A stretch of DNA of 64,000 bases from Rhodococcus triatomae (GTDB lineage: Bacteria; Actinomycetota; Actinomycetes; Mycobacteriales; Mycobacteriaceae), in the NCBI RefSeq assembly GCF_014217785.1, contig NZ_CP048814.1, forward strand, positions 2,728,001-2,792,000. The letters run 5' to 3'. The stretch's first letter is position 1. The number at the start of each line of letters is the position of its first letter. The notes under the pieces are model-generated. The model saw nothing but the letters and a program-made list of their open reading frames with translations. It did not search any database and was not told the DNA's origin. Of the stretch, positions 26,802 to 35,274 are shown in pieces. The position numbers and the translations under genes were made by a program.

Positions 26802-28079
26802 GTGTCGACGCAGGAGAGTGCAGGCCGGGCACGGCAGAACACGATCTATCGGGACGGCGTGTTCGGGAAGCGCCCGTCGGTGCCGACCGATTTCGCGGGG
26901 CTCGAGGCCGCCGCACGCCGCAAGATGTCGCCCAAGGCGTGGGCGTACGTGCACGGCGGGGCCGGGTCGGGTTCGACGATGTCCGCGAATCGCGCGGCGT
27001 TCGACCGCTGGCAGATCGTGCCGCGCGTCCTGCGCGACGTGTCGGAGCGCGACCTCGGTGTCGAGTTGTTCGGACGTCGGCTTCCGGCTCCGGTCCTGCT
27101 CGCCCCGGTCGGCGCGGCCGAACTCGCCCACCCCGACGCGGATGTGGCAATCGCCTCCGCTGCAGGAGAACTCGGAGTTCCGTACATCTTCTCCAACCAG
27201 GGCTGCGCGCCGATGGAGGAGAGCGCGGCGGCGATGGGGGACGCGCCTCGGTGGTTCCAGTTGTACTGGAGCACCGACGACGACCTCGTCGACAGCTTCC
27301 TGGACCGGGCGCGCCGCATCTCCGCCGACGCGATCGTGGTCACCCTGGACACGACCATGCTGGGATGGCGCCCCGAGGACCTGAATCTCGGCTCGCTCCC
27401 GTTCGCCCAGGGGCAGGGAATCGCCCAGTACACCTCGGATCCGGTGTTCCGCCGGATCGTGCGCGAACGCATCGCGGCCGTCACCGAGAAGCCCGAGGTG
27501 AAGGTGACACTCGGTGCCGTCAAGGCCCTGCTGTCGATGACGAGCCGGTACCCCGGACGGTTCCTGGACAACCTCCGTTCACCGGAACCGCGTGCCGCGG
27601 TCGAGACGTTCCTCGACATCTATTCGCGTCCCTCGCTGTCCTGGTCGGACATCGAGTCGCTGCGCGAGCGCACCTCGCTTCCGGTGCTGCTCAAGGGCGT
27701 CCTTCATCCCGACGATGCACGCCGCGCGATCGATGCCGGAGTGGACGGGCTGGTGGTGTCGAACCACGGGGGACGTCAGGTCGACGGATCGGTGGCGGCG
27801 CTCGATGCGCTCACCGACATCGCGCCCGTCGTCGACGGAAGGCTGAAACTCGTCCTCGACAGCGGGATCCGTTCGGGCGCCGACGTGTTCAAGGCTCTCG
27901 CGCTCGGTGCGGATGCGGTCACGCTGGGGCGGCCGCACCTGTACGGACTGGCCTTGGCGGGCCGCGACGGGGTCCGGGACGTGACCGCCAACCTGCTCGC
28001 GGAGTTCGATCTGACCGTGGGACTCAGCGGACTGACCTCCGTGGCCGAGATCGACCGGGACGCCCTGCGCCGCGTCTGA
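26802..28079 (+). CDS. FMN-dependent alpha-hydroxy-acid oxidase, lactate 2-monooxygenase-like
   Basis: A TIM-barrel flavoenzyme of about 425 residues. Catalytic and FMN motifs are LPVLLKGVLHPDDA (Lys), SNHGGRQVDG (His-Arg pair, about residue 325) and LVLDSGIRSGADVFKALALGADAV (FMN phosphate). The internal segment GWRPEDLNLGSLPFAQGQGIAQY resembles lactate 2-monooxygenase rather than the shorter lactate dehydrogenases. It oxidises 2-hydroxy acids such as L-lactate. The GTG at 26802 (VSTQESAGRAR) follows GGAAGGGG. The stop TGA abuts the stop of the convergent lipoprotein gene with no base between them. Confidence 0.85.
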   Translation: MSTQESAGRARQNTIYRDGVFGKRPSVPTDFAGLEAAARRKMSPKAWAYVHGGAGSGSTMSANRAAFDRWQIVPRVLRDVSERDLGVELFGRRLPAPVLLAPVGAAELAHPDADVAIASAAGELGVPYIFSNQGCAPMEESAAAMGDAPRWFQLYWSTDDDLVDSFLDRARRISADAIVVTLDTTMLGWRPEDLNLGSLPFAQGQGIAQYTSDPVFRRIVRERIAAVTEKPEVKVTLGAVKALLSMTSRYPGRFLDNLRSPEPRAAVETFLDIYSRPSLSWSDIESLRERTSLPVLLKGVLHPDDARRAIDAGVDGLVVSNHGGRQVDGSVAALDALTDIAPVVDGRLKLVLDSGIRSGADVFKALALGADAVTLGRPHLYGLALAGRDGVRDVTANLLAEFDLTVGLSGLTSVAEIDRDALRRV

Positions 28080-28577
28080 TCAGCCGCAGTCGACCTGCTC
28101 GCACACCCAGTCGCGGGAGAGTTTCCAGGCGCCGTCCTCGGCGACGAATTCCACTGTCACGCGGTCGGTCTCGGGAGTGCCGTCGACGGACCGGACGCCT
28201 GTCCCCTCGGCGGTTCCCGCGCCGGGCATGTACAGATCGGTGATCTCGATCGTCCAGTTCTCCGCGGCCAGGTTCCCGGCCGCCGTGTCGTTCGATTCGG
28301 CGGGTCCGGAGATGGCGGCCGCGCTCTGCGCCGGATCGGCGTCGGAGCCGAAGGCGGCGTTGGCGATCGCGGTCAGCTCCTCCGGGATCGGCGGCAGCAG
28401 GGTGGGCAGTGGAGCGGTATCAGGGGATTCGCCGGTGGTGGTCTGCCCGGGGCCGGCGTCGTCTGCGGGCGGGGCCGGATCGTCCGAGCCGCACGCCGTC
28501 AGTACGCCGAGGGACGCGGCCGCGAGCAGGCCCGCACCCGCCTGGACGACTCGGCGCGAGATGACCGGATTCCGCAT
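28080..28577 (-). CDS. lipoprotein, function unknown
   Basis: A 165-residue protein with a signal peptide and lipobox LTAC (Cys about residue 29), a disordered Pro/Asp/Thr-rich stretch (about 30-65), and a small domain with NWTIEITDLYMPG and WKLSRDWVCEQVDCG, similar in style to low-molecular-weight secreted antigens whose domain folds like a nuclear transport factor 2. The ATG at 28577 is preceded by GGAGGG at 7 bases; a GTG two codons upstream is less likely. Two C-terminal cysteines could form a disulphide. Function is unknown. Confidence 0.7.
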   Translation of the reverse strand: MRNPVISRRVVQAGAGLLAAASLGVLTACGSDDPAPPADDAGPGQTTTGESPDTAPLPTLLPPIPEELTAIANAAFGSDADPAQSAAAISGPAESNDTAAGNLAAENWTIEITDLYMPGAGTAEGTGVRSVDGTPETDRVTVEFVAEDGAWKLSRDWVCEQVDCG

Positions 28578-28649
28578 GAACACACCCTCCTGCAGTTCGT
28601 GGACCCGTCGAGTATGGCAGTGGCGATCATCGACACGCGACGGGGACGA

Positions 28650-29573
28650 TCATTCGCATGCGATGCCGTCGCCGTCGCCGTCGAGACCGGGACGGTAGCC
28701 CGGGGATCCCCGGTGAATCGGAGCGACGCCCGCGGCTCGTGCCGCAGCGCAGTGCGGATAGTAGACCTCGGAGGCCGGCTCCGCGGGTGCCGGCGCGGGA
28801 TCGGGAAGAGGCTCGGGCGCGGGCGGTAGCTCGGCCCCTGTGCACCCGGACAGGATCCCGGCGATCGCATCGTGTTCGGCCTGGGTCACCCACAGCCGGT
28901 AGCGGGCCTTGACGGCCACCTGATCGGCGACGTACGTGCAGCGAAACGCACGGTTCGGCGGCAGCCAGGTGGCGGCGTCCCCGTCTCCCTTGCGCTGGTT
29001 GGTGGGTCCGTCCACGGCACGCAGGTTGAGCGGATCGTTCGCGAAGTCCGCTCTCGTCTGTGCGTCGAGTTGCTGTGCGCCCTTCTGCCACGCATCGGAG
29101 AGGGCGACGACGTGGTCGATCTGGACCGCCTCGGATGTCCGTTCGCCGCGGACGAAGTCGATCCGGGAGCCGGTGTAGGGATCGTGCAGTGTCCCGGTCG
29201 CCACGACACAGTCCCTGGTTCCCGGCCGGAAAGTGATGTCGTCGAGGTCGCGTTGCAGGATGTCGTTGCGGGTGTCGCACCCGTTGCGGCCACCGTCGAC
29301 GTTCACGTCGTCGGACCATCGTTGGCCGAAGAGCGCCCGATCGTATCCGGTCTTGGGAGCACGCCCCTTGATCTCGAGGGTGGCCAGTCCGTCGAGCGCG
29401 GCGGCGACCGATTGCTCCGGCGGTGGCGGAGGAATCACGGCGTCCGCGGCCGCCGCCGGGGGTGGGACGGCGACATCGACCGGTTCGTCCGCGAGACCGG
29501 CGCACCCGCTGATCGCGATCGTGATTCCTGCCAGGAAGTATGCGGCCGGCCGCCGCCGGGTACTGCCGGTCAT
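28650..29573 (-). CDS. secreted/lipoprotein HNH nuclease (DUF1524-like) with excalibur domain
   Basis: A 307-residue protein. The signal peptide ends in ITIAISGC (Cys about residue 24), so it is probably a lipoprotein. A Pro/Ala linker follows, then an HNH-type domain: VQIDHVVALSDAWQ (His about 154) with N-x-N downstream (NLRAVDGPTNQRKGD) as in GmrSD/DUF1524 nucleases. After a Pro-rich linker the C-terminus ends in an excalibur calcium-binding motif (HRGSPGYRPGLDGDGDGIACE region, Asp at alternate positions). It likely cleaves DNA outside the cell. A 14-bp tandem repeat lies upstream of its start. Confidence 0.8.
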   Translation of the reverse strand: MTGSTRRRPAAYFLAGITIAISGCAGLADEPVDVAVPPPAAAADAVIPPPPPEQSVAAALDGLATLEIKGRAPKTGYDRALFGQRWSDDVNVDGGRNGCDTRNDILQRDLDDITFRPGTRDCVVATGTLHDPYTGSRIDFVRGERTSEAVQIDHVVALSDAWQKGAQQLDAQTRADFANDPLNLRAVDGPTNQRKGDGDAATWLPPNRAFRCTYVADQVAVKARYRLWVTQAEHDAIAGILSGCTGAELPPAPEPLPDPAPAPAEPASEVYYPHCAAARAAGVAPIHRGSPGYRPGLDGDGDGIACE

Positions 29574-29603
29574 GGGGGTGTCGGTCTCCTCGTCGTTCTC
29601 GCG

Positions 29604-29659
29604 GCTGTGTCGTCTTCGCTGTGTCGTCTTCGCCGTGTCGTCCTCGCCGCGTCATTCTC
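29604..29659. repeat. 14-bp tandem repeat (four copies)
   Basis: GCTGTGTCGTCTTC occurs exactly twice (29604-29617 and 29618-29631), then as GCCGTGTCGTCCTC and GCCGCGTCATTCTC. The unit is not a multiple of three and lies in the 304-bp gap between the HNH lipoprotein gene (start 29573) and the gene at 29878, 30 bp upstream of the former. The rest of the gap holds a dispersed repeat (29753-29796) and no gene. Confidence 0.8.
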
Positions 29660-29752
29660 GGCGTGGCCGGTGCACACGTTACGTCGGAGCCGCGACAGCA
29701 CCACCGCCCGCACTCGTCGCGCATCCGCAGGGCGATTGTGCAGGCGCATAGG

Positions 29753-29796
29753 AGATAGGGCCCCAACCGCTGCGCGGCTCCCGAATCCCTGCGCGG
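29753..29796 (+). repeat. dispersed GGGCC-centred repeat, copy 3
   Basis: AGATAGGGCC followed 20 bases later by TCCCGAATCCCTGCGCGG. It matches copy 2 at 35 of 44 positions, ungapped. An inverted pair CCAACCGC (29763-29770) and GCGGTTGG (29793-29800) can fold within and just beyond it. Confidence 0.6.
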
Positions 29797-29877
29797 TTGG
29801 AAAACGGGGGTATCGTGGCTCGACAGCGGAAGGCGCTCGCGGGGGGAGCACGACGTCACCACGGTCTGGAGGCCACG

Positions 29878-30534
29878 ATGGGGCAACGTCCACCAGGAGT
29901 CCTCACCCGCGTCACCACGGCGTACGCCGGGGAGTGTTCCCGGGTTCCCGCCGACGACGGGCTGGCGCGGCGCGCCACGATGGCGCGTTTCACGACGGAA
30001 TGCGGGTACTACCTGCTGCGGGAGGTCGGCCCACGCCGACTCACCGAGACACTCGCCGGTCTCACCGCGCTGATGGACGACAGCAGTCAGGTACGCACGG
30101 GCAGCGCGTTCGAGCGGGCCAGCGAGGAAGGGATCGCGGCGGCTCGTGCGGCGTTCTCGCGACACCGGCGGCCCGCCGACGAACTCGAATCCGCGGATCT
30201 CGAGCGTATTGCCGATCGGGTGGCGCTGCCGATGATGGCGACGCTGTTCCCCGGCGAGAAGCACGGCGGTGACGCAGTGGGCCGGCTGGTGTGCCTGTCC
30301 GAGACGCACGCGCTGGTCGAGGGGGCACAGCGACCGTATCTGTGTGCCCGGGCGATCCGCTCGGTGGCGGTGTACTTTCCGCAGTACGCGGACCAGGTGA
30401 TGCTCCCGATGAAGCAATTGTCGATCGAGTGGGAGGATCAGGTGCGGCCGAGGGAACGGACCGAGGCGATGATCGCCGAGCTCGCGGCGCGGTATACGGC
30501 CACCACGCCCTTCGCGGCCGTCGGCACCCGCTGA
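29878..30534 (+). CDS. hypothetical protein, unrecognised family
   Basis: A 218-residue, mainly helical soluble protein without signal peptide or membrane segment. It has an even mix of charged residues and a conserved-looking centre (ADRVALPMMATLFPGEKHGG, about residues 118-137). The ATG at 29878 has GGAGG 5 bases upstream; a longer frame from 29797 starts inside a repeat region and was not used. It is convergent with ligB, 13 bp apart. I cannot place the family or function. Confidence 0.6.
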   Translation: MGQRPPGVLTRVTTAYAGECSRVPADDGLARRATMARFTTECGYYLLREVGPRRLTETLAGLTALMDDSSQVRTGSAFERASEEGIAAARAAFSRHRRPADELESADLERIADRVALPMMATLFPGEKHGGDAVGRLVCLSETHALVEGAQRPYLCARAIRSVAVYFPQYADQVMLPMKQLSIEWEDQVRPRERTEAMIAELAARYTATTPFAAVGTR

Positions 30535-30547
30535 GCTGCCTCGCGCA

Positions 30548-32059
30548 TCACCGACGGAGCAGTGCCCGCACCGCGTCGATGGTGTCCGCGTCCGCGGCAG
30601 CCTTGTCCGGGCGGTAGCGGAGGACACGTGCGAATCTCAGTGCCAGACCGCCGGGATACCGGGTACTGGTCTGGACCCCGTCGAGCTCGATCTCCACGAC
30701 GAGCTCCGGGCGCAGATGGACGGTGTGCTCGTCCCGGTGGGATTCGTGGAGTGGGAATTCCTCGGTCTGCCAACGCAACAGGGCGTCCGTGAGGCCTTTG
30801 AACGTCTTGCCCACCATGATCGGTGGCCCACCGTCGGGATCGCGGGCTCCGAGATGCAGATTCGACAGGTATCCGGTGCGCCGACCGTAGCCCCACTCGG
30901 CACCGAGCACGACGAGATCGAGGGTGTGCTCCGGTTTCACCTTCTGCCAGGTGCGTCCACGACGGCCGGCCGCATAGGGCGCGTCCAGGGCCTTGACCAT
31001 GACGCCCTCGTGCCCCTCGGACAGGGCGGACTCGAGATGTTCCCCGGCGGCAGCCGCATCGGGTCGGTGCAGCGCCGGGATCCGGTGTCCGGGCGCCGCG
31101 CGGTCCAGGGCCTGCAGCCGGGTGGAGAGAGGGAGGTCGAGAAGATCCTCGCCGTCCACGTGGAGGCAGTCGAAGAAGTACGGGTGCAGCAGGAGTTCGC
31201 GGGTGCTGGTGGCGCCGAACCGGCTCATGGTCTCCTGGAACGGGCGGGGGCGGCCGGCATCGGTGAGCGCGAGGGTCTCGCCGTCGAGGACGACGCTGTG
31301 TACGGGAAGCCCGGCGACGAGCTCGACCAGTTCCGGGACCGTCCCGGTGATGTCGCGCAGGGTGCGGGTGAACACCCACACCCGATCGCCGTTGCGGTGC
31401 ACCTGGATACGGGCGCCGTCGAGTTTGTACTCCACACTGACACCCGAATCGAACTCCCCCAGCGCGGATTCCAGCGACGCCGCCGGAGAGGCGAGCATCG
31501 GCCGGACCGGGCGTCCCACCTCGAGCCGGAAGGCGGCGAGGGCATCCACGCCGCCGTCGAGTGCGGCGGCAGCGGCGTCGGGGAGGCGGCCGGAGAGCAT
31601 CACGGCGCGGCGCACCGGGTCGGTCGGGAGGCCGGCGGCCGCCGCGATCGCCTCGATCATGACGCCCTCGAGCGCCCCCTGCCGTAGCTCGCCGCCGAGG
31701 ACCTGGACGAGGAAACGCTGCTCGTCGTCGGTGGCCCGGCCCAGCAGCCCGGCGAGGAGTTCGCGGCGGAGTGCGGCGGATCCGCGCCCGGAGGCTCGGG
31801 CGATCAGGTCCGTCGCCTCCTGCACGTCGGCGACTGTCAGGGAGGAGGAATCCACCGGCGACGCATCGGTGCCGACGATGGTGCGCCAGCCGACGCCGAT
31901 CCTTCCCTGCGTGAGCTCGCCGGACAGCCACGACACCACCGGTTCGACCTCGTCCGGGGCGAGCGCCTCCAGGACGGCACGCAGCGCGTCGGACTTGGCC
32001 CGTCGCGAGCGTGTTCCCGCGACGGTCCGCGACGCGTCCACCACCGTCGAGAACAGCAC
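30548..32059 (-). CDS. ligB: ATP-dependent DNA ligase LigB
   Basis: A 503-residue ligase, close to the 507 residues of mycobacterial LigB. The N-terminal helical DNA-binding domain is followed by the nucleotidyltransferase domain with the adenylated lysine in EYKLDGARIQVHRN (about residue 211), the motif III region PYFFDCLHVDGED, motif IV EGHEGVMVKAL, motif V WQKVKP, and an OB-fold domain at the C-terminus. It seals DNA nicks with ATP. The start ATG fits the family N-terminus (MLFSTVVDASRTVAGTRSRRAK). It is a single gene here, with the two-component system behind it. Confidence 0.9.
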   Translation of the reverse strand: MLFSTVVDASRTVAGTRSRRAKSDALRAVLEALAPDEVEPVVSWLSGELTQGRIGVGWRTIVGTDASPVDSSSLTVADVQEATDLIARASGRGSAALRRELLAGLLGRATDDEQRFLVQVLGGELRQGALEGVMIEAIAAAAGLPTDPVRRAVMLSGRLPDAAAAALDGGVDALAAFRLEVGRPVRPMLASPAASLESALGEFDSGVSVEYKLDGARIQVHRNGDRVWVFTRTLRDITGTVPELVELVAGLPVHSVVLDGETLALTDAGRPRPFQETMSRFGATSTRELLLHPYFFDCLHVDGEDLLDLPLSTRLQALDRAAPGHRIPALHRPDAAAAGEHLESALSEGHEGVMVKALDAPYAAGRRGRTWQKVKPEHTLDLVVLGAEWGYGRRTGYLSNLHLGARDPDGGPPIMVGKTFKGLTDALLRWQTEEFPLHESHRDEHTVHLRPELVVEIELDGVQTSTRYPGGLALRFARVLRYRPDKAAADADTIDAVRALLRR

Positions 32060-32132
32060 GAGTCGACGCTAGCGCGTGCCGCCGACACGGTCGTCGTGTT
32101 CGAGCACGATCGGCGGCCTGCCCCTGCAGGCC

Positions 32133-32768
32133 CTACAGCCCGAGCTCCCGGGCGAGGATGGCCGCCTGGACCCGTGAGGACAGATGCAGCTTCGACAGCA
32201 CCCGGGAGACGTGCGTCTTCACCGTCGGCCCGCCGACGCCGAGCCGGTGCGACAACTCGGCATTCGACAGACCGGCCCCGAGTAGCGCGAGCACCTCGCG
32301 TTCGCGCTCGGTGAGATCGTCGAAACCGGGCGGAGCGTCCCGTTTCGGCGGGAGCTGGACGAACTCGCCGATCAGTGCCCGGGCGGCCTGCGGCGCGAGG
32401 ACGGCGTCGCCCTCGGCGACACTGCGCACCGCGCCGGTGAGTTCGTCGGAGGTCGCCGTCTTGAGCAGGAACCCGGAGGCACCGGCGCGCAGGGCGGCGA
32501 ACACGTACTCGTCGAGGTCGAACGTCGTCAGGACGAGGACCCGGCTGCGTGTGGTGGCCACGATCTGCCGGGTGGCCTCGATGCCGTCGGTGCCGGGCAT
32601 CCGGATGTCCATCAGCACCACGTCCGGTTCGTGTGTGCGGGTGACGGTGACGGCCGATGCGCCGTTGTCGGCCTCCGCGACGATCTCGATGTCGTCCTGG
32701 CGTCCCAGCATCATCGCCAGGCCGGACCGGATGGCGGCGTGGTCGTCGACCAGTGCCACGGTGATCAT
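32133..32768 (-). CDS. NarL/LuxR-type response regulator
   Basis: A 211-residue regulator: receiver domain with the acidic pair VDDH and phospho-Asp in DVVLMDIRMPG (about residue 53), then a LuxR helix-turn-helix, LTEREREVLALLGAGLSNAELSHRLGV, near residues 148-175. The ATG at 32768 overlaps the kinase stop by 4 bases (ATGA), so it is made from the same transcript as the upstream histidine kinase. It probably controls the divergent membrane-protein genes or unlinked genes. Confidence 0.9.
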   Translation of the reverse strand: MITVALVDDHAAIRSGLAMMLGRQDDIEIVAEADNGASAVTVTRTHEPDVVLMDIRMPGTDGIEATRQIVATTRSRVLVLTTFDLDEYVFAALRAGASGFLLKTATSDELTGAVRSVAEGDAVLAPQAARALIGEFVQLPPKRDAPPGFDDLTEREREVLALLGAGLSNAELSHRLGVGGPTVKTHVSRVLSKLHLSSRVQAAILARELGL

Positions 32769-33982
32769 CGGTCGCCTCCCGCCGTGGTGACCGGCAGCCG
32801 CGCGGACACGCGCCAGGTGCGATCGGTGGCCCCGGCGTGCAGGGTGCCGCCGAGAAGTCCGGCGCGGTGCCGCATGTTGGCGAGCCCGTGCGCGCCCGTC
32901 GACTCGGGGGCCGAGGGGCGCCCGGGTGCCAGCGGGTTGCGGACGTCGAGGTGGAGAGTGTTCTCGCACAATCGGATCGAGACGTCGATGGGTTCTCCCG
33001 GTGCATGTTTGAGGGCGTTGGTGAGGGCCTCCTGCGCGATGCGGTACGCAGTGTGGTCCACGATGCTCGGCAGCGCGCCGGCGTCGACCTCCACCCGCGC
33101 ATCGACCGTGCTTCCCGTCGCGCGGGCCGCATCGACGACGACGGGCAGTTCGACCAGCCGTGGTGGTGCCGCGCGCGGGTCGGGGGTGGTGTCCGGGTCG
33201 GTGGCGCGCAACAGTTCGATCATCGACTTCATCTCGGAAAGCCCCGCCACACTGCTCGATCGGATCGCCTTCAGGACGGTGTGCAACGCGGGATCGCTGT
33301 ATGCGCCGTCCGCCGACAGAGCTGCCTCCGAGTGGATCGCGATGGCGGACAGGTGGCTGGCGATCACGTCGTGGAGATCGCGGGCCATGGTGGCGCGCTC
33401 GTGCGTGACGGCCGCCTCGCGGTCGAGTTCGGCGAGCACCTCCTGGGCCCTGGCGCGCTCACGTTCGGCGGCGGCGATTTCGGTCTGCCTGCGGATCGCC
33501 AGTCCCCACCACACCGGGGTGCCGAAGAACAGGGCGGTCACCAATCCCGCGCCCGCCGCGAACCGGATGTCCTCCTCCGCCACGTAGACCACCGTGGCGA
33601 GGGCGGCAACGGCCACCGCGGTGAGGTAGCAGACGGCGCGGCTCACCCGCGCCGACCCGTACCGGACGGCCGCGTAGACGAGGTCTGTCAGTACCAGCCA
33701 GATCGGGATGGTCGGCCCGAGAGCCAGGTCGGCGGCGAAGACGACGCTGCCGGCGGCCAGCGCGGCAGCCGGATGTGCACGGCGGAACACGTCGGCGACG
33801 CACATCAGGGCCAGAAGCCCGATTCGGAGACCGAGTGCCACGTCCGTGGGGCCGGTCCCGAGTTGGTACAGCCCGACCAGGTACAGCACCACACCGATCC
33901 CGAACGTCCCCGCGGCGATCAGCGGGTCGCTCCACCGGCCTGCATGTGGGCGTCTGGTCAACACCGGTCCATCACAGCACAT
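32765..33982 (-). CDS. sensor histidine kinase (HisKA_3 type)
   Basis: About 405 residues: an N-terminal membrane region with several hydrophobic segments (about 20-170), then a HisKA_3 dimerisation domain with the phospho-acceptor His in MARDLHDVIASHLS (about residue 217), and an HATPase domain with EALTNALKHAPGEP (N box). The signal is unknown. The start is uncertain: ATG 33982 is used, but GTG 33964 is possible, and neither has a clear ribosome site. The stop overlaps the response regulator start, so they form one operon. Confidence 0.85.
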   Translation of the reverse strand: MCCDGPVLTRRPHAGRWSDPLIAAGTFGIGVVLYLVGLYQLGTGPTDVALGLRIGLLALMCVADVFRRAHPAAALAAGSVVFAADLALGPTIPIWLVLTDLVYAAVRYGSARVSRAVCYLTAVAVAALATVVYVAEEDIRFAAGAGLVTALFFGTPVWWGLAIRRQTEIAAAERERARAQEVLAELDREAAVTHERATMARDLHDVIASHLSAIAIHSEAALSADGAYSDPALHTVLKAIRSSSVAGLSEMKSMIELLRATDPDTTPDPRAAPPRLVELPVVVDAARATGSTVDARVEVDAGALPSIVDHTAYRIAQEALTNALKHAPGEPIDVSIRLCENTLHLDVRNPLAPGRPSAPESTGAHGLANMRHRAGLLGGTLHAGATDRTWRVSARLPVTTAGGDR

Positions 33983-34072
33983 CCGTGCCGGGCGTTCGTC
34001 ATACCGAATGATGACGCGAATGCCTCCGGACGGCCGATGTGCCACGACCCCGTGCAGACGCAGGCTGGGGGC

Positions 34073-34252
34073 ATGAAGATTCGATTCGAACCCGTCATCG
34101 GCGTGATCCTGATCGTCGGCGGCGCCGGTCTGTGGCTGTTCGCTCGGGACACGGAGATCTTCTGGTTCCGTGGAGGAGCGCTCGGCGTCGTCCTGATGAT
34201 CGTCGGCGCCCTGGATCTCCTCAACTCCCGCCGGACCGCGACCAGGAGCTGA
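34073..34252 (+). CDS. small DUF6458-like membrane protein
   Basis: A 59-residue protein (MKIRFEPVIGVILIVGGAGLWL start) with two hydrophobic segments (about residues 8-24 and 31-49) and a basic tail. The layout matches the DUF6458 family of small actinobacterial membrane proteins. It is divergent from the histidine kinase gene with 90 bp between the starts. It ends one base before the GTG of the next gene, so the two are probably co-transcribed. Function is unknown. Confidence 0.7.
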   Translation: MKIRFEPVIGVILIVGGAGLWLFARDTEIFWFRGGALGVVLMIVGALDLLNSRRTATRS

Positions 34253-34253
34253 C

Positions 34254-34955
34254 GTGGACGTCGTGCTGCTCGCGTCACTCGCGGGCCTGGCCCTCCTGGA
34301 CAGCACGAGCATCGGCACCCTGGTCATCCCGGTGTGGATGCTCCTCGCCCCGGGCCGGCCGCCGGTGCGCCGCCTCGTCCTCTATCTCGGTGTCCTCGCC
34401 GCCTTCTACTTCGTCGTGGGCGTCCTGATACTTTCCGTCGCCCGCGCCGGCGTCGTGGTGAGCGAGGGACTGATCGACACTCCGGTCGTGCGGATCGCGC
34501 AGCTGGCCCTGGGCGTCGGTCTGTTCGCGTGGAGCTTCCGATTCGACTCGAAGAAGCGGAGGGAGGCGGGCGAATCGGATCGCACCGCCGCATGGCGCAA
34601 CCGCGCTCTGCGACCGGACCGGTCATCGGGATCGGTCGCCACCTTGGCCGTGTCCGCCGGAGTGGTGGAACTGGTCACCATGTTGCCGTACCTCGCGGCC
34701 ATCGCCCTGATCGTGGCGGGCGGGTACACGGTCGTGAGTTCGTTGCCGTTGCTGGCGGGGTACTGCCTGATCATGGTGATTCCGGCCGGGATCGTTCTCG
34801 CTGCTCGCGTCGCGGGCGGAGCCCGTCTGGACGGTCCGTTGCAGCGGTTGGACGGGTTCCTGTCCCGGCACGCGGACAGCGCGATCGGATGGGTGATCGG
34901 GATCGCCGGGTTCCTGCTGGCCCGCGACGCCGCCGCGGCGCTGTTCACGGGGTGA
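34254..34955 (+). CDS. GAP/Sap-like polytopic membrane protein
   Basis: A 233-residue protein with about six hydrophobic segments, starting VDVVLLASLAGLALLDSTSIGTLVIPVWMLLAPG, which resembles the GAP/Sap family (small membrane proteins linked to glycopeptidolipid export in mycobacteria). The GTG has AGGAG 5 bases upstream, inside the end of the previous gene. Transported substrate and function here are unknown; membership in the family is a moderate inference. It lies across from the two-component system, which may regulate it. Confidence 0.7.
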   Translation: MDVVLLASLAGLALLDSTSIGTLVIPVWMLLAPGRPPVRRLVLYLGVLAAFYFVVGVLILSVARAGVVVSEGLIDTPVVRIAQLALGVGLFAWSFRFDSKKRREAGESDRTAAWRNRALRPDRSSGSVATLAVSAGVVELVTMLPYLAAIALIVAGGYTVVSSLPLLAGYCLIMVIPAGIVLAARVAGGARLDGPLQRLDGFLSRHADSAIGWVIGIAGFLLARDAAAALFTG

Positions 34956-34997
34956 GCGCCGGACGTCGGGTGGAGGTTGCCCGTCGGGTACGGCCGC

Positions 34998-35144
34998 TCA
35001 GCCGGCGAGGTCGTCCGGGCCGACGACGTCGCCACGCCACTCGGCGGGGCTGACGCCGCCACCGGACCGGGCCCAGACGAGCAGGCCCACGGCGGCGAGG
35101 ACGGCGACGAGGACGGCGAGCAGGCGCGCGGGGGAGTCGGTCAC
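34998..35144 (-). CDS. small single-pass membrane protein, unknown
   Basis: A 48-residue frame starting at GTG 35144, VTDSPARLLAVLVAVLAAVGLLVWA then a polar tail (SPAEWRGDVVGPDDLAG). It has one predicted membrane helix. The pattern is sensible for a real gene and the flanking genes leave room for it, but no family was recognised and no strong ribosome site is visible. Confidence 0.4.
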   Translation of the reverse strand: MTDSPARLLAVLVAVLAAVGLLVWARSGGGVSPAEWRGDVVGPDDLAG

Positions 35145-35274
35145 ACCGTCATTCTGCCGGACTGTGCGGCATCGGCCCACCCACCGGCCGTCCGCTCACC
35201 GGATATCGCGAGATTGCGGGCGCGGGCGGCGCGAGGGAGCGCAGACTGGGCAGGAACCGTGAGAGGTGGTGCCC

